Counted from the stretch's first letter, positions 50,011 to 58,734 are shown. The stretch is DNA of 64,000 nucleotides from Microbacterium luticocti DSM 19459 (GCF_000422405.1 NZ_AULS01000005.1:62001-126000), one strand, 5' to 3'. The notes: generated by a model not told the origin, from the sequence alone. Translations and numbers: made by a program.

Positions 50011-51884
50011 TGCCCCGCATCGCGCAGGCCGACATCGACGAGGTCAAGGCCCGGGTGAACATCGCCGACGTGATCGGCGAACGGGTGGCGCTCAAGTCGG
50101 CCGGCATCGGATCGCTGAAGGGGCTGTGCCCGTTCCACGACGAGAAGAGCCCGAGCTTCAACGTGCGCCCGCAGGTGGGGTTCTACCACTGCTTCGGCTG
50201 CGGCGAGTCGGGCGACGTCTACACGTTCCTGCGCCAGATGGACCACCTCACCTTCACCGAGGCGGTGGAGCGGCTGGCGGCCCGGATCGGATACACCCTG
50301 CACTACGAAGAGGGCGGGCCCGCCCCCGAGACATCCGGCCGGTCCCGCCTGTACGCGGCGAACGCGGCCGCGGCGGAATGGTTCCGCACCCGGCTGATGA
50401 CCCCTGAGGCCGAGACCGCCCGGCGGTTCCTCGGCGAGCGCGGGTTCGACGCCGGCGCGGCCGCGCACTTCGGCGTCGGCTACGCGCCCAAGGGATGGTC
50501 GGGCATGCTCGATGCACTGACCGCCCAGGGGTTCACCCGCGACGAGCTGCTGGCGGCGGGCCTGGTCTCGCAGGGCCAGCGCGGCGTGTACGACCGGTTC
50601 CGCGGCCGGGTGCTGTGGCCGATCCGCGACATCACCGGGCAGACGCTCGGGTTCGGCGCGCGCAAGCTGTACGACGACGACAACGGCCCGAAGTACCTGA
50701 ACACCCCCGAGACGGTGCTCTACAAGAAGACGCAGGTGCTCTACGGCCTCGACCTCGCCAAGCGCGACATCTCGCGCGGCGACCCGCGTCGGGTGGTGGT
50801 CGTCGAGGGGTACACCGACGTGATGGCGTGTCACCTCGCCGGGGTGACCACCGCGGTCGCCACCTGCGGTACGGCGTTCGGCGCCGACCACATGGGCATC
50901 CTGCGCCGCATCATCGGCGACGATGCGGCCGCCGAGGTGGTGTTCACGTTCGACCCGGACGCGGCCGGTCAGAAGGCCGCCGTGCGGGCGTTCGCGTCCA
51001 CGCGCGGGCTGAACGCGCAGAGCTTCGTCGCGGTGGGTCCCGCCGGGCTCGACCCGTGCGATCTGCGGCTGCAGCGGGGGGACGCCGCGGTCCGGGCGCT
51101 CATGGACACCAAGGTGCCGATGTTCGAGTTCGTCATCGACCAGCGACTGAGCGGGTTCGACCTGGGCACGGTCGAAGGGCGCGTCGGCGGGCTGCGCGCG
51201 GCTGCGCCGGTGGTGGCCGAGCTGCGCGACCCCATGGTGCGCCGCGAGTACGAGAACCGCGTGCTGGCCAGACGCCTCGGCATGGACACCGGCGAGGTGC
51301 ATCGCGAGGTCGAGCGGGTGCGGCGGGCCGAGAAGACGGATGCCGCGCCCGCGCGTCGCGCCGACCCCGCGCCCGCGCCGCCCGACGGGTCGCCGGTCGC
51401 CCCGCCCGAGGTGCGGGTCACGCTGGCGTCGCTGCCGCGTGCGGCCGAGGTGATGCTCGAGCGCGATGCGCTGATGGGGTTCCTGCAGTACGGGCACCGC
51501 ATCGATCCGGATCTGCTGCGCCGGGCGGCGTCGCTGCCGATGCGGCATCCCGCGCTCGAGGCGGTGCGGCGCAGCGTCGCCGCGGTGTCCGACCTCTCGC
51601 GTCCGGGATGGTCGGTCGAGGCGGTGTCGGCCGTGCGCGAGCCGTATCGGTCGCTCGCGGCGGAGCTGCTGACCGGGGAGTTCCCGGCCCGGGACGACGA
51701 TCACGCGGCGCTCTCGGCGCAGGACCTCGCCCGCCGGCTGATCACCCGCGACCTCGACGCGCGCAAGCGCGAGCTGCTGGGTGAGATCCAGCGGGTGCCG
51801 GCCGACTCGGACGAGGGACGGGCGGTGCGGCTGCGGCTGCGCGAGCTCGACGCCGAGCGTCAGCGCCTGGTCGCCGAGGCCTGA
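50010..51884 (+). CDS. dnaG: DNA primase
   Basis: A 624-residue primase. The N-terminal zinc domain has CPFHDEKSPSF and CFGCGESGDV (Cys-His-Cys-Cys); the TOPRIM core has VVVEGYTDVMA and FTFDPDAAGQKA; the C-terminal DnaB-helicase-binding domain is helical and follows a Pro/Ala linker at about residues 445-465. It lays down RNA primers at the replication fork. Start ATG 50010 overlaps dgt by one base. Confidence 0.96.
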   Translation: MPRIAQADIDEVKARVNIADVIGERVALKSAGIGSLKGLCPFHDEKSPSFNVRPQVGFYHCFGCGESGDVYTFLRQMDHLTFTEAVERLAARIGYTLHYEEGGPAPETSGRSRLYAANAAAAEWFRTRLMTPEAETARRFLGERGFDAGAAAHFGVGYAPKGWSGMLDALTAQGFTRDELLAAGLVSQGQRGVYDRFRGRVLWPIRDITGQTLGFGARKLYDDDNGPKYLNTPETVLYKKTQVLYGLDLAKRDISRGDPRRVVVVEGYTDVMACHLAGVTTAVATCGTAFGADHMGILRRIIGDDAAAEVVFTFDPDAAGQKAAVRAFASTRGLNAQSFVAVGPAGLDPCDLRLQRGDAAVRALMDTKVPMFEFVIDQRLSGFDLGTVEGRVGGLRAAAPVVAELRDPMVRREYENRVLARRLGMDTGEVHREVERVRRAEKTDAAPARRADPAPAPPDGSPVAPPEVRVTLASLPRAAEVMLERDALMGFLQYGHRIDPDLLRRAASLPMRHPALEAVRRSVAAVSDLSRPGWSVEAVSAVREPYRSLAAELLTGEFPARDDDHAALSAQDLARRLITRDLDARKRELLGEIQRVPADSDEGRAVRLRLRELDAERQRLVAEA

Positions 51885-52028
51885 TCCGCCGGTCTGATCC
51901 ACCAGAGCGCGAGGCGTCCCGCCTCGCCGGTTCGCGACGGGAGCCCGGAACGCGGGGAGGACGACTCGACAGGACGACCGGACGCGGGGCGGCTGGCGCG
52001 GCGCGCACCGACGCGGCAGGATGAGGGC

Positions 52029-52820
52029 ATGGTCCGCCGACGCGACGCCGATGTCGCCATCCGCTGCAGCGATCTGTCCATCGCCCGCGCATCCGGCCGG
52101 GGTGCGGCATCGGTCCGCGTCGTCGACGGGCTCGACGCGACGCTCCCGCACGGTGCGACGCTGGCCGTTCTCGGCCCGACCGGGGCCGGCAAGTCGAGTC
52201 TTGCCGCCGTGCTGGCCGGAGCGGACGAGACCGGGCTCGCGGTGGTGGGCGGCGACGCCTGGGTCGAAGGCATCCCGGTACGCCACCCCGGCAGGGCTCA
52301 CCGCACGCTGACGTATGTGACGGGCCATCTCGCGCAGGGGGCGGGTGCACGATTGGCGCCGCGACTGACCGTCGAAGAGACCATCGCGTCGCCGGTGACC
52401 AGCCGCGACCGTCGGGTGAACCGCCGGGCGCTGTCGATCCGCGTCGCGGCGCTGCTCGACGAGCTGCAGCTGCCGTTGGGCACGAGCGAGAAATACCCGT
52501 ACGAGCTGAGCGCCGGCATGCGTCAACGGGTGGCGTTCGCGCGTGCGGTGATGCTCGACCCGCGTGTGCTGATCGCCGACGAGCTGTTCGCCAACCTCGA
52601 CGTGCACGCACGTGACGCGGTCACCGCGGCGGTGCGGCGGCGGCGCGACGAGTACGGCATGGCGACGCTGCTGGTGGGCAACGACCGCGAGGGCGCACAG
52701 GCCCTGGACGCGCGGGTGATCGTGCTGCGCGGCGGTCATGTGGTCGCCGTCGGCGAGGGTGTCGACGACGTCGTGTGGACCCCCGGGGTGGTCGCCGACC
52801 CGCGCCTGCTCGCGTCGTGA
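52029..52820 (+). CDS. Orphan ABC-type ATPase
   Basis: A 263-residue ATP-binding protein with Walker A GPTGAGKSS, signature LSAGMRQR and Walker B RVLIADELFANLD. The usual switch-loop His is missing: the strand reads LLVGNDREGA where family members have a His-Asp pair. No permease or binding-protein gene is next to it. It may energise a membrane partner encoded elsewhere or act as a regulatory ATPase. It sits alone between dnaG and tRNA-Asn, after 144 bp with no visible feature. Confidence 0.82.
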   Translation: MVRRRDADVAIRCSDLSIARASGRGAASVRVVDGLDATLPHGATLAVLGPTGAGKSSLAAVLAGADETGLAVVGGDAWVEGIPVRHPGRAHRTLTYVTGHLAQGAGARLAPRLTVEETIASPVTSRDRRVNRRALSIRVAALLDELQLPLGTSEKYPYELSAGMRQRVAFARAVMLDPRVLIADELFANLDVHARDAVTAAVRRRRDEYGMATLLVGNDREGAQALDARVIVLRGGHVVAVGEGVDDVVWTPGVVADPRLLAS

Positions 52821-52876
52821 GCACCCCGCGAAGTTTGCTAAGCTTGTCGGGCTGCTCGCGGTGACGCGGTGCACAT

Positions 52877-52949
52877 TCCTCCATAGCTCAATTGGCAGAG
52901 CAATCGGCTGTTAACCGATAGGTTCTTGGTTCGAGTCCAAGTGGGGGAG
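52877..52949 (+). tRNA. tRNA-Asn (GTT)
   Basis: A 73-nt cloverleaf. Acceptor arms TCCTCCA (52877-52883) and TGGGGGA (52942-52948) pair with one G-T. The anticodon arm ATCGG-CTGTTAA-CCGAT places GTT in the loop, and the T arm has GGTTCGAGTCC. The CCA end is not encoded. A rho-independent terminator follows 7 bp later. Confidence 0.96.
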
Positions 52950-52955
52950 CGTAGG

Positions 52956-52985
52956 CCCCGAGGCTCCACCCTCGGGGTCTTCTTC
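52956..52985 (+). terminator. Terminator after tRNA-Asn
   Basis: CCCCGAGG (52956-52963), a six-base loop and CCTCGGGG (52970-52977) are followed by TCTTCTTCGT, giving a classic intrinsic terminator. Confidence 0.88.
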
Positions 52986-53039
52986 GTCTGCGGGGCGCTC
53001 TGCCCGACCGCAGCCGGGGTGCTGAGGATCGCCGGCCGG

Positions 53040-53375
53040 TCAGCCCGACACGGCCAGGGCCACCACGACGGTCGCCGCGGTGAGGGCGAGCACCACACCC
53101 GTGACGGCGAGGTAGCCATGCTCGCGGTGACGTGCGAACGCGCCCGCCAGGATCAGCAGCCGCCCCACCGGCAGCAGCACCAGCACCGCGATGCCGGCGA
53201 TCACCCCTGCCTGGCCGATCCGGGCGAGTATGCCCGGCGCGACGGTGCACACCCAGCCGAGCACCAGCAGCACGGTGGCCGTCGCGACGCCGACGCGCAG
53301 CCACACGGCGAGCACCCGCTCGATGCGCGCGGTCCCGTGCGGGCGGCGGCCAGCGGCATCCCGGCGGCCGGTCAC
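53040..53375 (-). CDS. DUF1634 membrane protein
   Basis: A 111-residue protein with three hydrophobic segments (RVGVATATVLLVLGWV near residue 28 onwards). DUF1634 proteins are usually encoded beside TauE/SafE exporters, as here, and probably assist them. GTG 53375 overlaps the TauE/SafE stop by 4 bp. Confidence 0.78.
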   Translation of the reverse strand: MTGRRDAAGRRPHGTARIERVLAVWLRVGVATATVLLVLGWVCTVAPGILARIGQAGVIAGIAVLVLLPVGRLLILAGAFARHREHGYLAVTGVVLALTAATVVVALAVSG

Positions 53376-54208
53376 CGCATGCCGCCCAGTGCGGCGGCCA
53401 CCATCAGCACCGCGACGGCGACCAGCATCACCGCGACCGTGACCCGCAGCACCGCCACCGGCACGCGCAGCAGAACCCGGGCGCCCAGCGCCGAGCCGGC
53501 GACGGATGCCACGGCCACGGGTGCCACCAGATCCAACGCCGCGCCCGAGCCGTGCAGCAGTGCTGCGGCGGCCGTGCCGCAGGCGGTGACGCCGATCATG
53601 AGGTTCGCGGTGGCCGACGACACCTTCAACGGCAGCCGCAAGGCGGCATCGAGCGCCGGCACCTTCAGCACGCCCGACCCGATGCCGAGCATCGACGACA
53701 AGGCCCCCGCACCGAACATCAGCGAGAGCCCCGCCGGCACGCTCCCCACCCGGTACGGCACCGACGCGCCCGCACGCGTGCGGTATGCGGCATCCAGCCC
53801 CAGCCGGGAACCCCACGTGCCCGCTGCGGCCGCCCGCGGCCTGCGGGGGCGCAACACCTGCGCGGCCGATGCCGCCAGCACCGTCACGAACACGCCGTAC
53901 AGCACACCCACCGGCAGCACACCGGCCAGAACCACCCCGAGCAGGGCTCCGGCGACGGTGGCGACCTCGAGCACGACCGCCAGGCGCAGGTTCACCAGGC
54001 CGCGCCGCAGCGCCGCCGGCGCCGCCGCGCTCGACGAGGCGACCACCGAGACCAGGCTCACCGCCACCGCCGCCTCCCACGGCACCCGGAAGACCACGGT
54101 GAGGGCGGGCACGATGAACACGCCGCCGGCCATGCCGACCGCCGCCCCGAGCACGGCGGCCACGAGCACCACCGCGAACACCGCGGCCTGCATGCCGAGG
54201 CCGGTCAC
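53372..54208 (-). CDS. TauE/SafE family exporter
   Basis: A 278-residue membrane protein with about eight hydrophobic segments and the internal repeat typical of TauE/SafE (VGMAGGVFIVPAL and LGIGSGVLKVPAL). The family moves sulfite, sulfonate breakdown products or organic acids outward. Its start overlaps the GntR regulator stop by 4 bp and its stop overlaps the DUF1634 gene, so the three form one leftward operon. Confidence 0.9.
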   Translation of the reverse strand: MTGLGMQAAVFAVVLVAAVLGAAVGMAGGVFIVPALTVVFRVPWEAAVAVSLVSVVASSSAAAPAALRRGLVNLRLAVVLEVATVAGALLGVVLAGVLPVGVLYGVFVTVLAASAAQVLRPRRPRAAAAGTWGSRLGLDAAYRTRAGASVPYRVGSVPAGLSLMFGAGALSSMLGIGSGVLKVPALDAALRLPLKVSSATANLMIGVTACGTAAAALLHGSGAALDLVAPVAVASVAGSALGARVLLRVPVAVLRVTVAVMLVAVAVLMVAAALGGMR

Positions 54209-54918
54209 GCGGGACGGTCCAGCCGCGTGGTGAACGTGACCGCGTCGCCACGGTAGTGCAGCAGTTCGTAGTCCACCGGCCGACCGTCGTCGGTGTACGA
54301 GGTGCGCGTGATGTGGAACAGCGGCGCGCCGGGCGCACAGTCCAGTGCGGCGGCGACCTCGGCGTCGGCGGCGGTCGCGCGCAGCTCGTAGTCGGCGTGG
54401 CGCAGGGGCACGCCGTACCGCTGCTCGAGCAGCGCGAAGATCGGCTCGTGGGTGAGGTCGTCGCCCTGCAGCGGCCGCCCGAGCTCGGCGGGCAGGTAGG
54501 TGATGTCGAACGAGACCGGGCGGCGCTGCGCCATCCGGGTGCGTTCGATGCGCACGACCGCGGCACCGGGAGGCAGCGCCAGCGCGTCGGCCACGTGCCG
54601 GGGAGCGGCGATCTCGGTGAACGAGACCAGCTCGGCCGTGGCATCCAACCCGATGGCGGTCATGTCTTCGACGAAGCCGGTCAGGGCCACCAACGGCTGG
54701 CGGATCGCCGGCTGCGCGGCGAACGCGCCCTTGCCCTGCACCACCCGCACCAGCCCGCGCGCCGAGAGATTCGCCATCGCGCGCCGCACCGTGATGCGAC
54801 TGACTTCGAACTGGTCGCTGAGCTGTTGCTCGGTGGGCAGCCGGTCGCCCGGGTGCATCTGGTCGGTGATCCGGGCGGCGAGGGCCTGCTCGACCATGTC
54901 GTACAACGGCTGCGGCAT
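54205..54918 (-). CDS. GntR/HutC-type transcriptional regulator with UTRA domain
   Basis: A 237-residue repressor. The winged helix spans about residues 5-70 (GDRLPTEQQLSDQFEVSRIT, then VRRAMANLSARGLVRVVQGKG); the C-terminal UTRA effector domain ends with SYTDDGRPVDYELLHYRG. It leads the operon with TauE/SafE and DUF1634 and so probably controls export of its own effector. Its mRNA should start at the ATG, because TATAAT on the minus strand (54925-54930) is six bases upstream and inside a palindrome. Confidence 0.92.
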   Translation of the reverse strand: MPQPLYDMVEQALAARITDQMHPGDRLPTEQQLSDQFEVSRITVRRAMANLSARGLVRVVQGKGAFAAQPAIRQPLVALTGFVEDMTAIGLDATAELVSFTEIAAPRHVADALALPPGAAVVRIERTRMAQRRPVSFDITYLPAELGRPLQGDDLTHEPIFALLEQRYGVPLRHADYELRATAADAEVAAALDCAPGAPLFHITRTSYTDDGRPVDYELLHYRGDAVTFTTRLDRPA

Positions 54919-54923
54919 GTATT

Positions 54924-54941
54924 CATTATAACAACATAATG
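54924..54941. promoter_or_regulatory. AT-rich palindromic operator over the gntR promoter
   Basis: CATTAT-AACAAC-ATAATG has perfect six-base arms. It contains the minus-strand -10 box TATAAT (54925-54930). Such an A/T block is rare in this GC-rich DNA, and its place points to autorepression by the GntR protein. Confidence 0.7.
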
Positions 54942-55029
54942 GTTGACGGGATGACCGCGGGTTCGACTGTGCAAGACTCGATTCCGGTGAGTCGCCCGGT
55001 GCTGCCGGGACCGGAGTCAGGAGGCGGAG

Positions 55030-55572
55030 ATCGACAGCTACACGGTTGCGACCGACGGCGCGTGCTCGGGGAATCCCGGGCCCACCGGATGGGCCTGGGT
55101 CGGCGAAGACGGGCAGTGGGCGGCCGGATCGCTGCCGCAGGGGACGAACAACATCGGTGAGCTGCTGGCCCTGCTCAACGCGCTGCGCGACCACCGGGAC
55201 GTGGCGAACCTGACCGTGCAGGCCGACTCGAAGTACGTGATCGACACGTACTCGTCGTGGATGGACGCACACGCCCGCCGCGGCTGGAAGACCAGCACGG
55301 GATCACGCACCAAGAACGTCGACATCCTCGAACAGCTCATCGCCGAGCGCGACGCGCGCCGTGCGCACGGCCTGCCCGACGTGGTGCTCGAGCACGTGCG
55401 CGGGCATGCCGGGCACCGTCTGAACAGCTGGGCCGACGAGCGCGCGGTGCGCGCGGCATCGCACGGCGCCAAGGGCACTCAGGGTCGCTGGTCGTCGCTG
55501 GACGGTCAGGCGCCGATCGATGTGGACGTCGACCCGCCCCGCTCGGCGCAGGACAAGCCGCGCGCCCGATGA
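55030..55572 (+). CDS. rnhA: Ribonuclease HI, apparently starting at ATC
   Basis: The frame encodes a full RNase HI that cuts RNA in RNA-DNA hybrids: Asp in VATDGACSGNPGP, Glu in NNIGELLALL, Asp in QADSKYVID and Asp in WADERAV, then a 30-residue polar tail. Between an in-frame stop at 54988 and the GTG at 55201 there is no ATG, GTG or TTG, yet the GTG would lose two catalytic residues. AGGAGG at 55019-55024 sits five bases before ATC 55030, giving 180 residues. An ATC start or a base error at this codon are the two options. Confidence 0.82.
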   Translation: MDSYTVATDGACSGNPGPTGWAWVGEDGQWAAGSLPQGTNNIGELLALLNALRDHRDVANLTVQADSKYVIDTYSSWMDAHARRGWKTSTGSRTKNVDILEQLIAERDARRAHGLPDVVLEHVRGHAGHRLNSWADERAVRAASHGAKGTQGRWSSLDGQAPIDVDVDPPRSAQDKPRAR

Positions 55573-55576
55573 GAGC

Positions 55577-56143
55577 TCAGGCGTCGATGTCGTCGACGCC
55601 GGGCGTCCAGGACTGACCCGGCCGGCCCCAGCCGCGTTTGCGGGCGATCTTCTGCGTCGTCTTCCAGTCCGCGTCGTCGAGCCGGTCGATGTAGAGGATG
55701 CCGTCGAGGTGATCGAACTCGTGCTGCATGATGCGGGCCCGCCAGCCGTCGACCTCGATGCGCACCGGTGCCCCGTCCAGGTCGATGCCGGTGACCAGCA
55801 CCTCGTCCGAGCGGCGCAGCGGAAACCTCTCACCCGGGAACGACAGGCAGCCCTCGGACTCTTCGTCCGGATCGGGCGACCCGGGCGCCGGCGGCGTCAT
55901 CCACAGCACCGGGTTGATCACCACGCCGCGCCACGGCGCGCCGTCGTCGTCCTGATACGTGTACACGTAGATGCGCAGCGGCACCCCCACCTGCGGGGCG
56001 GCCAGCCCCACTCCGGGTGCGGCATCCATCGTCTCGAACATGTCGGCGACGAGCGTGCGGACCTCGTCGGTGATCTCATCCACCACGGCGGCGGGGGAGT
56101 GCAGGACGGGATCGCCCATGATGCGGATCGGCAGAATGGCCAC
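55577..56143 (-). CDS. def: Peptide deformylase
   Basis: A 188-residue metalloenzyme removing the formyl group from new proteins. Motif 1 GVGLAAPQVG, motif 2 EGCLSFPG and motif 3 QHEFDHLDG are intact, giving the Cys-His-His metal site. The GTG at 56143 has TAGGCT on the minus strand (56150-56155) six bases upstream. It is convergent with rnhA, 4 bp apart, and divergent from the DMT gene. Confidence 0.95.
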   Translation of the reverse strand: MAILPIRIMGDPVLHSPAAVVDEITDEVRTLVADMFETMDAAPGVGLAAPQVGVPLRIYVYTYQDDDGAPWRGVVINPVLWMTPPAPGSPDPDEESEGCLSFPGERFPLRRSDEVLVTGIDLDGAPVRIEVDGWRARIMQHEFDHLDGILYIDRLDDADWKTTQKIARKRGWGRPGQSWTPGVDDIDA

Positions 56144-56185
56144 GTCTTCAGCCTACCGACCGGGCCGCGCCGCTAATGTCGAAGG
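56144..56185. promoter_or_regulatory. Divergent leaderless promoters of def and the DMT gene
   Basis: TAGGCT on the minus strand (56150-56155) serves def, and TAATGT on the plus strand (56174-56179) serves the transporter. Each is exactly six bases from its GTG. Confidence 0.55.
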
Positions 56186-57178
56186 GTGCTCGTGACGGAT
56201 CTGCCGCTGGACGATGTCACCGACCATCTGGTCGGCGTGTTCCGTGACCCCGCGATCCTCATCGGCATTCCGCTGGCTCTGCTGGGCGCGCTGTTCATGT
56301 CGTTCGGCGCGCAGTACCAGCACCGTGGCGTCACCAAGGTCGAGCGGCTGACCGGAACCAGCGGCAGCGAGGGACTGAATCTGCGGCAGATGGCAGGTCT
56401 GCTGCGCCGGCCGTCGTGGGTGGCCGGAACCCTGATGCTGGGGTTGGCGATCGTGTGCCAGCTGTCGGCGCTCGCGTTCGCGCCGCTGATCCTCGTGCAG
56501 CCGCTGGGCGCGATCTCGCTGGTGATCACCACACTGCTCAACGCCCGGGTGTCGGGCCACAAACCGACCCGGCAGTCGATCACCTCGATCGTCGCGTGCG
56601 TGGGTGGCATCTTCGTGTTCGTGACGATCGCCGCATTCGTGGCGACCGAGACCCCGCTCACCCACGGCCAGCTGCTGACCGTGCTGATCATGCTCGCCAT
56701 CGTGCTGGTGCTGGCCTGCGCGGCCTGGCTGCTGTTCCGCAAGCGCGCCCACCCGCTGTTCTACATCGTGGCCTCGGGCGTGCTGTACGGGTTCGTGGCG
56801 ACGGTGGCCAAGATCGTCATCAAGCGCATCCAGACCGGTCAGTTCGACTGGATGACGGTGATCTGTGTCGTGGGCCTGTTGGCCGCCGCGGGGCTCGGTG
56901 CCTACTTCGTGCAGACCGCCTACTCGGTCGGTCCGCCCGACCTGGTGATCGCCGGACTGACGGTGGTCGACCCGATGGTGGCGGTGATCATCGGTCTCAC
57001 CGTGCTCAAAGAGGCCGAGACCGCCGGCGCGTGGGCGCTGGTCGGATTCGGGATCGCCGGGGCGATCGCGGTGTACGGCGTCTTCTCACTGGCCCGCAAC
57101 CACCCCCAGGTGGTCAGCGAGAGCCAGGAGCTGCCCATCCGGCGCGGCAGTCACGGCGACGGCGGGCCGCGGCGCTGA
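56186..57178 (+). CDS. DMT-superfamily transporter (EamA/NIPA-like)
   Basis: A 330-residue membrane protein with about nine or ten hydrophobic segments and a duplicated layout. The first half has LALLGALFMSFGAQYQHRG and LVQPLGAISLVITTLLNARV; the second ends VVDPMVAVIIGLTVLKE, typical of EamA-type transporters. Substrate is unknown. The polar tail after the last helix is cytoplasmic. It has its own leaderless promoter. Confidence 0.85.
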   Translation: MLVTDLPLDDVTDHLVGVFRDPAILIGIPLALLGALFMSFGAQYQHRGVTKVERLTGTSGSEGLNLRQMAGLLRRPSWVAGTLMLGLAIVCQLSALAFAPLILVQPLGAISLVITTLLNARVSGHKPTRQSITSIVACVGGIFVFVTIAAFVATETPLTHGQLLTVLIMLAIVLVLACAAWLLFRKRAHPLFYIVASGVLYGFVATVAKIVIKRIQTGQFDWMTVICVVGLLAAAGLGAYFVQTAYSVGPPDLVIAGLTVVDPMVAVIIGLTVLKEAETAGAWALVGFGIAGAIAVYGVFSLARNHPQVVSESQELPIRRGSHGDGGPRR

Positions 57179-57257
57179 TCCTCAGCGCGGCGCGCGGATG
57201 ATGCTCCGCTCATCGCACGCACGCCGCTATGGGACTCACCCTGGGGCCGCGGTGCAC

Positions 57258-57331
57258 AACTCCTCCACATTCGCGCGATCGGGCCCCGAAGGAGGCCGAT
57301 TCGGGCGCTGTGGTGACGAAGTGGAGGAGTT
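57258..57331. repeat. Inverted repeat in the gap before the tRNA
   Basis: AACTCCTCCAC (57258-57268) and GTGGAGGAGTT (57321-57331) are perfect complements 52 bp apart. This is the only structure seen in the 243-base gap 57179-57421; no gene or clear promoter is visible there. Confidence 0.55.
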
Positions 57332-57421
57332 TTGTCCGCTCGGACGTGCGAACCCGTCGCCGGTGGGCACCTCCCGGCTGCGGCGGGAACATCGTGCGAG
57401 CGCGGTAGGCTCGGAGGCCGA

Positions 57422-57495
57422 GGGGCGGTGGCCAAGCTGGTGAAGGCAGCGGGCTCATAACCCGACGATCGTGGGTTCAAGTCCCACCCGCCCCA
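57422..57495 (+). tRNA. tRNA-Met (CAT), attachment site of the integrative element
   Basis: A 74-nt cloverleaf with acceptor arms GGGGCGG and CCGCCCC, anticodon loop CTCATAA (CAT at 57456-57458) and T arm GTGGG/CCCAC. The G1-C72 pair argues against an initiator tRNA, although the GGG/CCC anticodon stem is initiator-like; a lysidine-modified Ile tRNA is also possible. Its 3' 20 bases are duplicated at 60722-60741, marking element insertion without damage to the gene. Confidence 0.9.
57474..57493. other. attL-like core (tRNA 3' end)
   Basis: This 20-bp stretch of the T arm and acceptor stem is repeated exactly at 60722-60741 in the same orientation. Confidence 0.85.
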
Positions 57496-57500
57496 CATAT

Positions 57501-57541
57501 GCCCCCGGACCGGTTCATCCCTGGTCAGGGGGCCTTTTTTG
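57501..57541 (+). terminator. Terminator after tRNA-Met
   Basis: GCCCCC-G-GACC (57501-57511) pairs with GGTC-A-GGGGGC and is followed by CTTTTTTG, a strong intrinsic terminator just inside the element. Confidence 0.85.
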
Positions 57542-57547
57542 TTCACC

Positions 57548-58732
57548 TCAGGCGGTGCGAATTCCGGCGTTTGCCCACACTTTGCCCACATCTGCGGGAG
57601 AGACGCGCTCGTTCAGGCGGGTGGCGACGGCGTCGAGGTCGTCGTCGAACAGGTCGGCGTAGATGTCGAGGGTCAGCGCTGCGGACTTGTGGCCGAGCAT
57701 CCGTTGCACAGCCTTCACGTTGGCGCCCGATGAGATCGCCAGCGATGCTGCGGTGTGCCGCAGGTCGTGCGGGGTGAGCCGCTCGATCCCCGCGGCCGCG
57801 AGACCGGCGAGGAACCAGCTGCGAGCGACGTGCGGCTGGCGGATGTGGAAGCCGCCCTCCTCGACGAACAGGTGATCGTCGGGTCCGTGACCGGCCATCA
57901 GATGCTCGAGCGCGGGCGCAAGGAACTCGGGGTAGGGGACGGTGCGCCGCTCCCAGCTCTTCGGCTCGCCCTCGTGGAAGATCCCATCGAGTTCGACGAG
58001 CGGTCGTCGCACGTGCAGGCGCCGGCGCAGCGGGTTCACGTCGCGCACCCGAAGTCCGATCGCTTCGGACCAACGCAGGCCGGTGTAGGCGAGCACGAGC
58101 ACGAGGACGGAGCGGACCGGGTCGGCGATCGCCGCGGCGAACCGCAGCACCTCGGCGTCGGTGAGGTAGCGGCGGGTCTTCTTTGTCTCTTTCTTCGGCA
58201 GGTTCTCGGCTCCGCGGGCCGGGTTCGTACGGATGCGGCCGGCGCGCTGCGCGTCGTCGAGAATGCCGGCGAGTACGCCGACGGCGCGCATCACGCTGGT
58301 AGCGCTGAGCGGCTTCGGGTCGGGGATCTTCTTCGCGTTGCCGAGTTTGCGGGCGCGCGGTGCGGTGCCCTTCTTGAGCTTCGTGATCCACGCTTCGACG
58401 TCATCGGCGTCAATGCCGCTGACCGGGCCATCGCTTCACCGGGGCTGAACGTACACGCGCCAGGCGATCTCCAGCGGCCGGTAGGACGAGGGCTTCAGGG
58501 TGCTCTTCTTCTCGAGCCACGCGGGCGCCAGCGTGCCGACGGTGACCTTGCCCGCGGCGGGGTCGACGTACTCGCCGCGCGCCTTCGACACGGTCACCGA
58601 TGCGAGGAACAGCTCGGCGTCGCGTTTCGTCTTGAAGCCGCGCTTGTCGGTCTGGGACTTGTCGGGCTTGCGGTAGCGGACTCGGTAGCGTTTGCCCGCG
58701 GCCGTGGCGCAGGGGGTGATCGTGCCGGCCAT
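57548..58732 (-). pseudogene. int: Tyrosine recombinase/integrase with an in-frame TGA
   Basis: Read through one stop, this is a 394-residue phage-type integrase: an N-terminal arm-binding region (YRVRYRKPDKSQTDKRGF), a core-binding domain, and a catalytic domain with Arg in TGLRWSEAIGL, His/Arg in PHDLRHTAAS, His in LGHKSAAL and Tyr in DIYADLF. TGA at 58436-58438 is codon 99, where the context (WRVYVQPR, stop, SDGPVSGIDADD) suggests an original TGG Trp; the frame is otherwise unbroken. The enzyme is probably inactive unless readthrough occurs. It starts 2 bp after the HIRAN-like gene and may share its transcript. Confidence 0.88.
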
Positions 58733-58734
58733 GG

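Noticed and set aside
57422-57495. Initiator tRNA-fMet
   Set aside because: The anticodon stem is initiator-like, but G1-C72 forms a proper pair, while initiators have a mismatch there.
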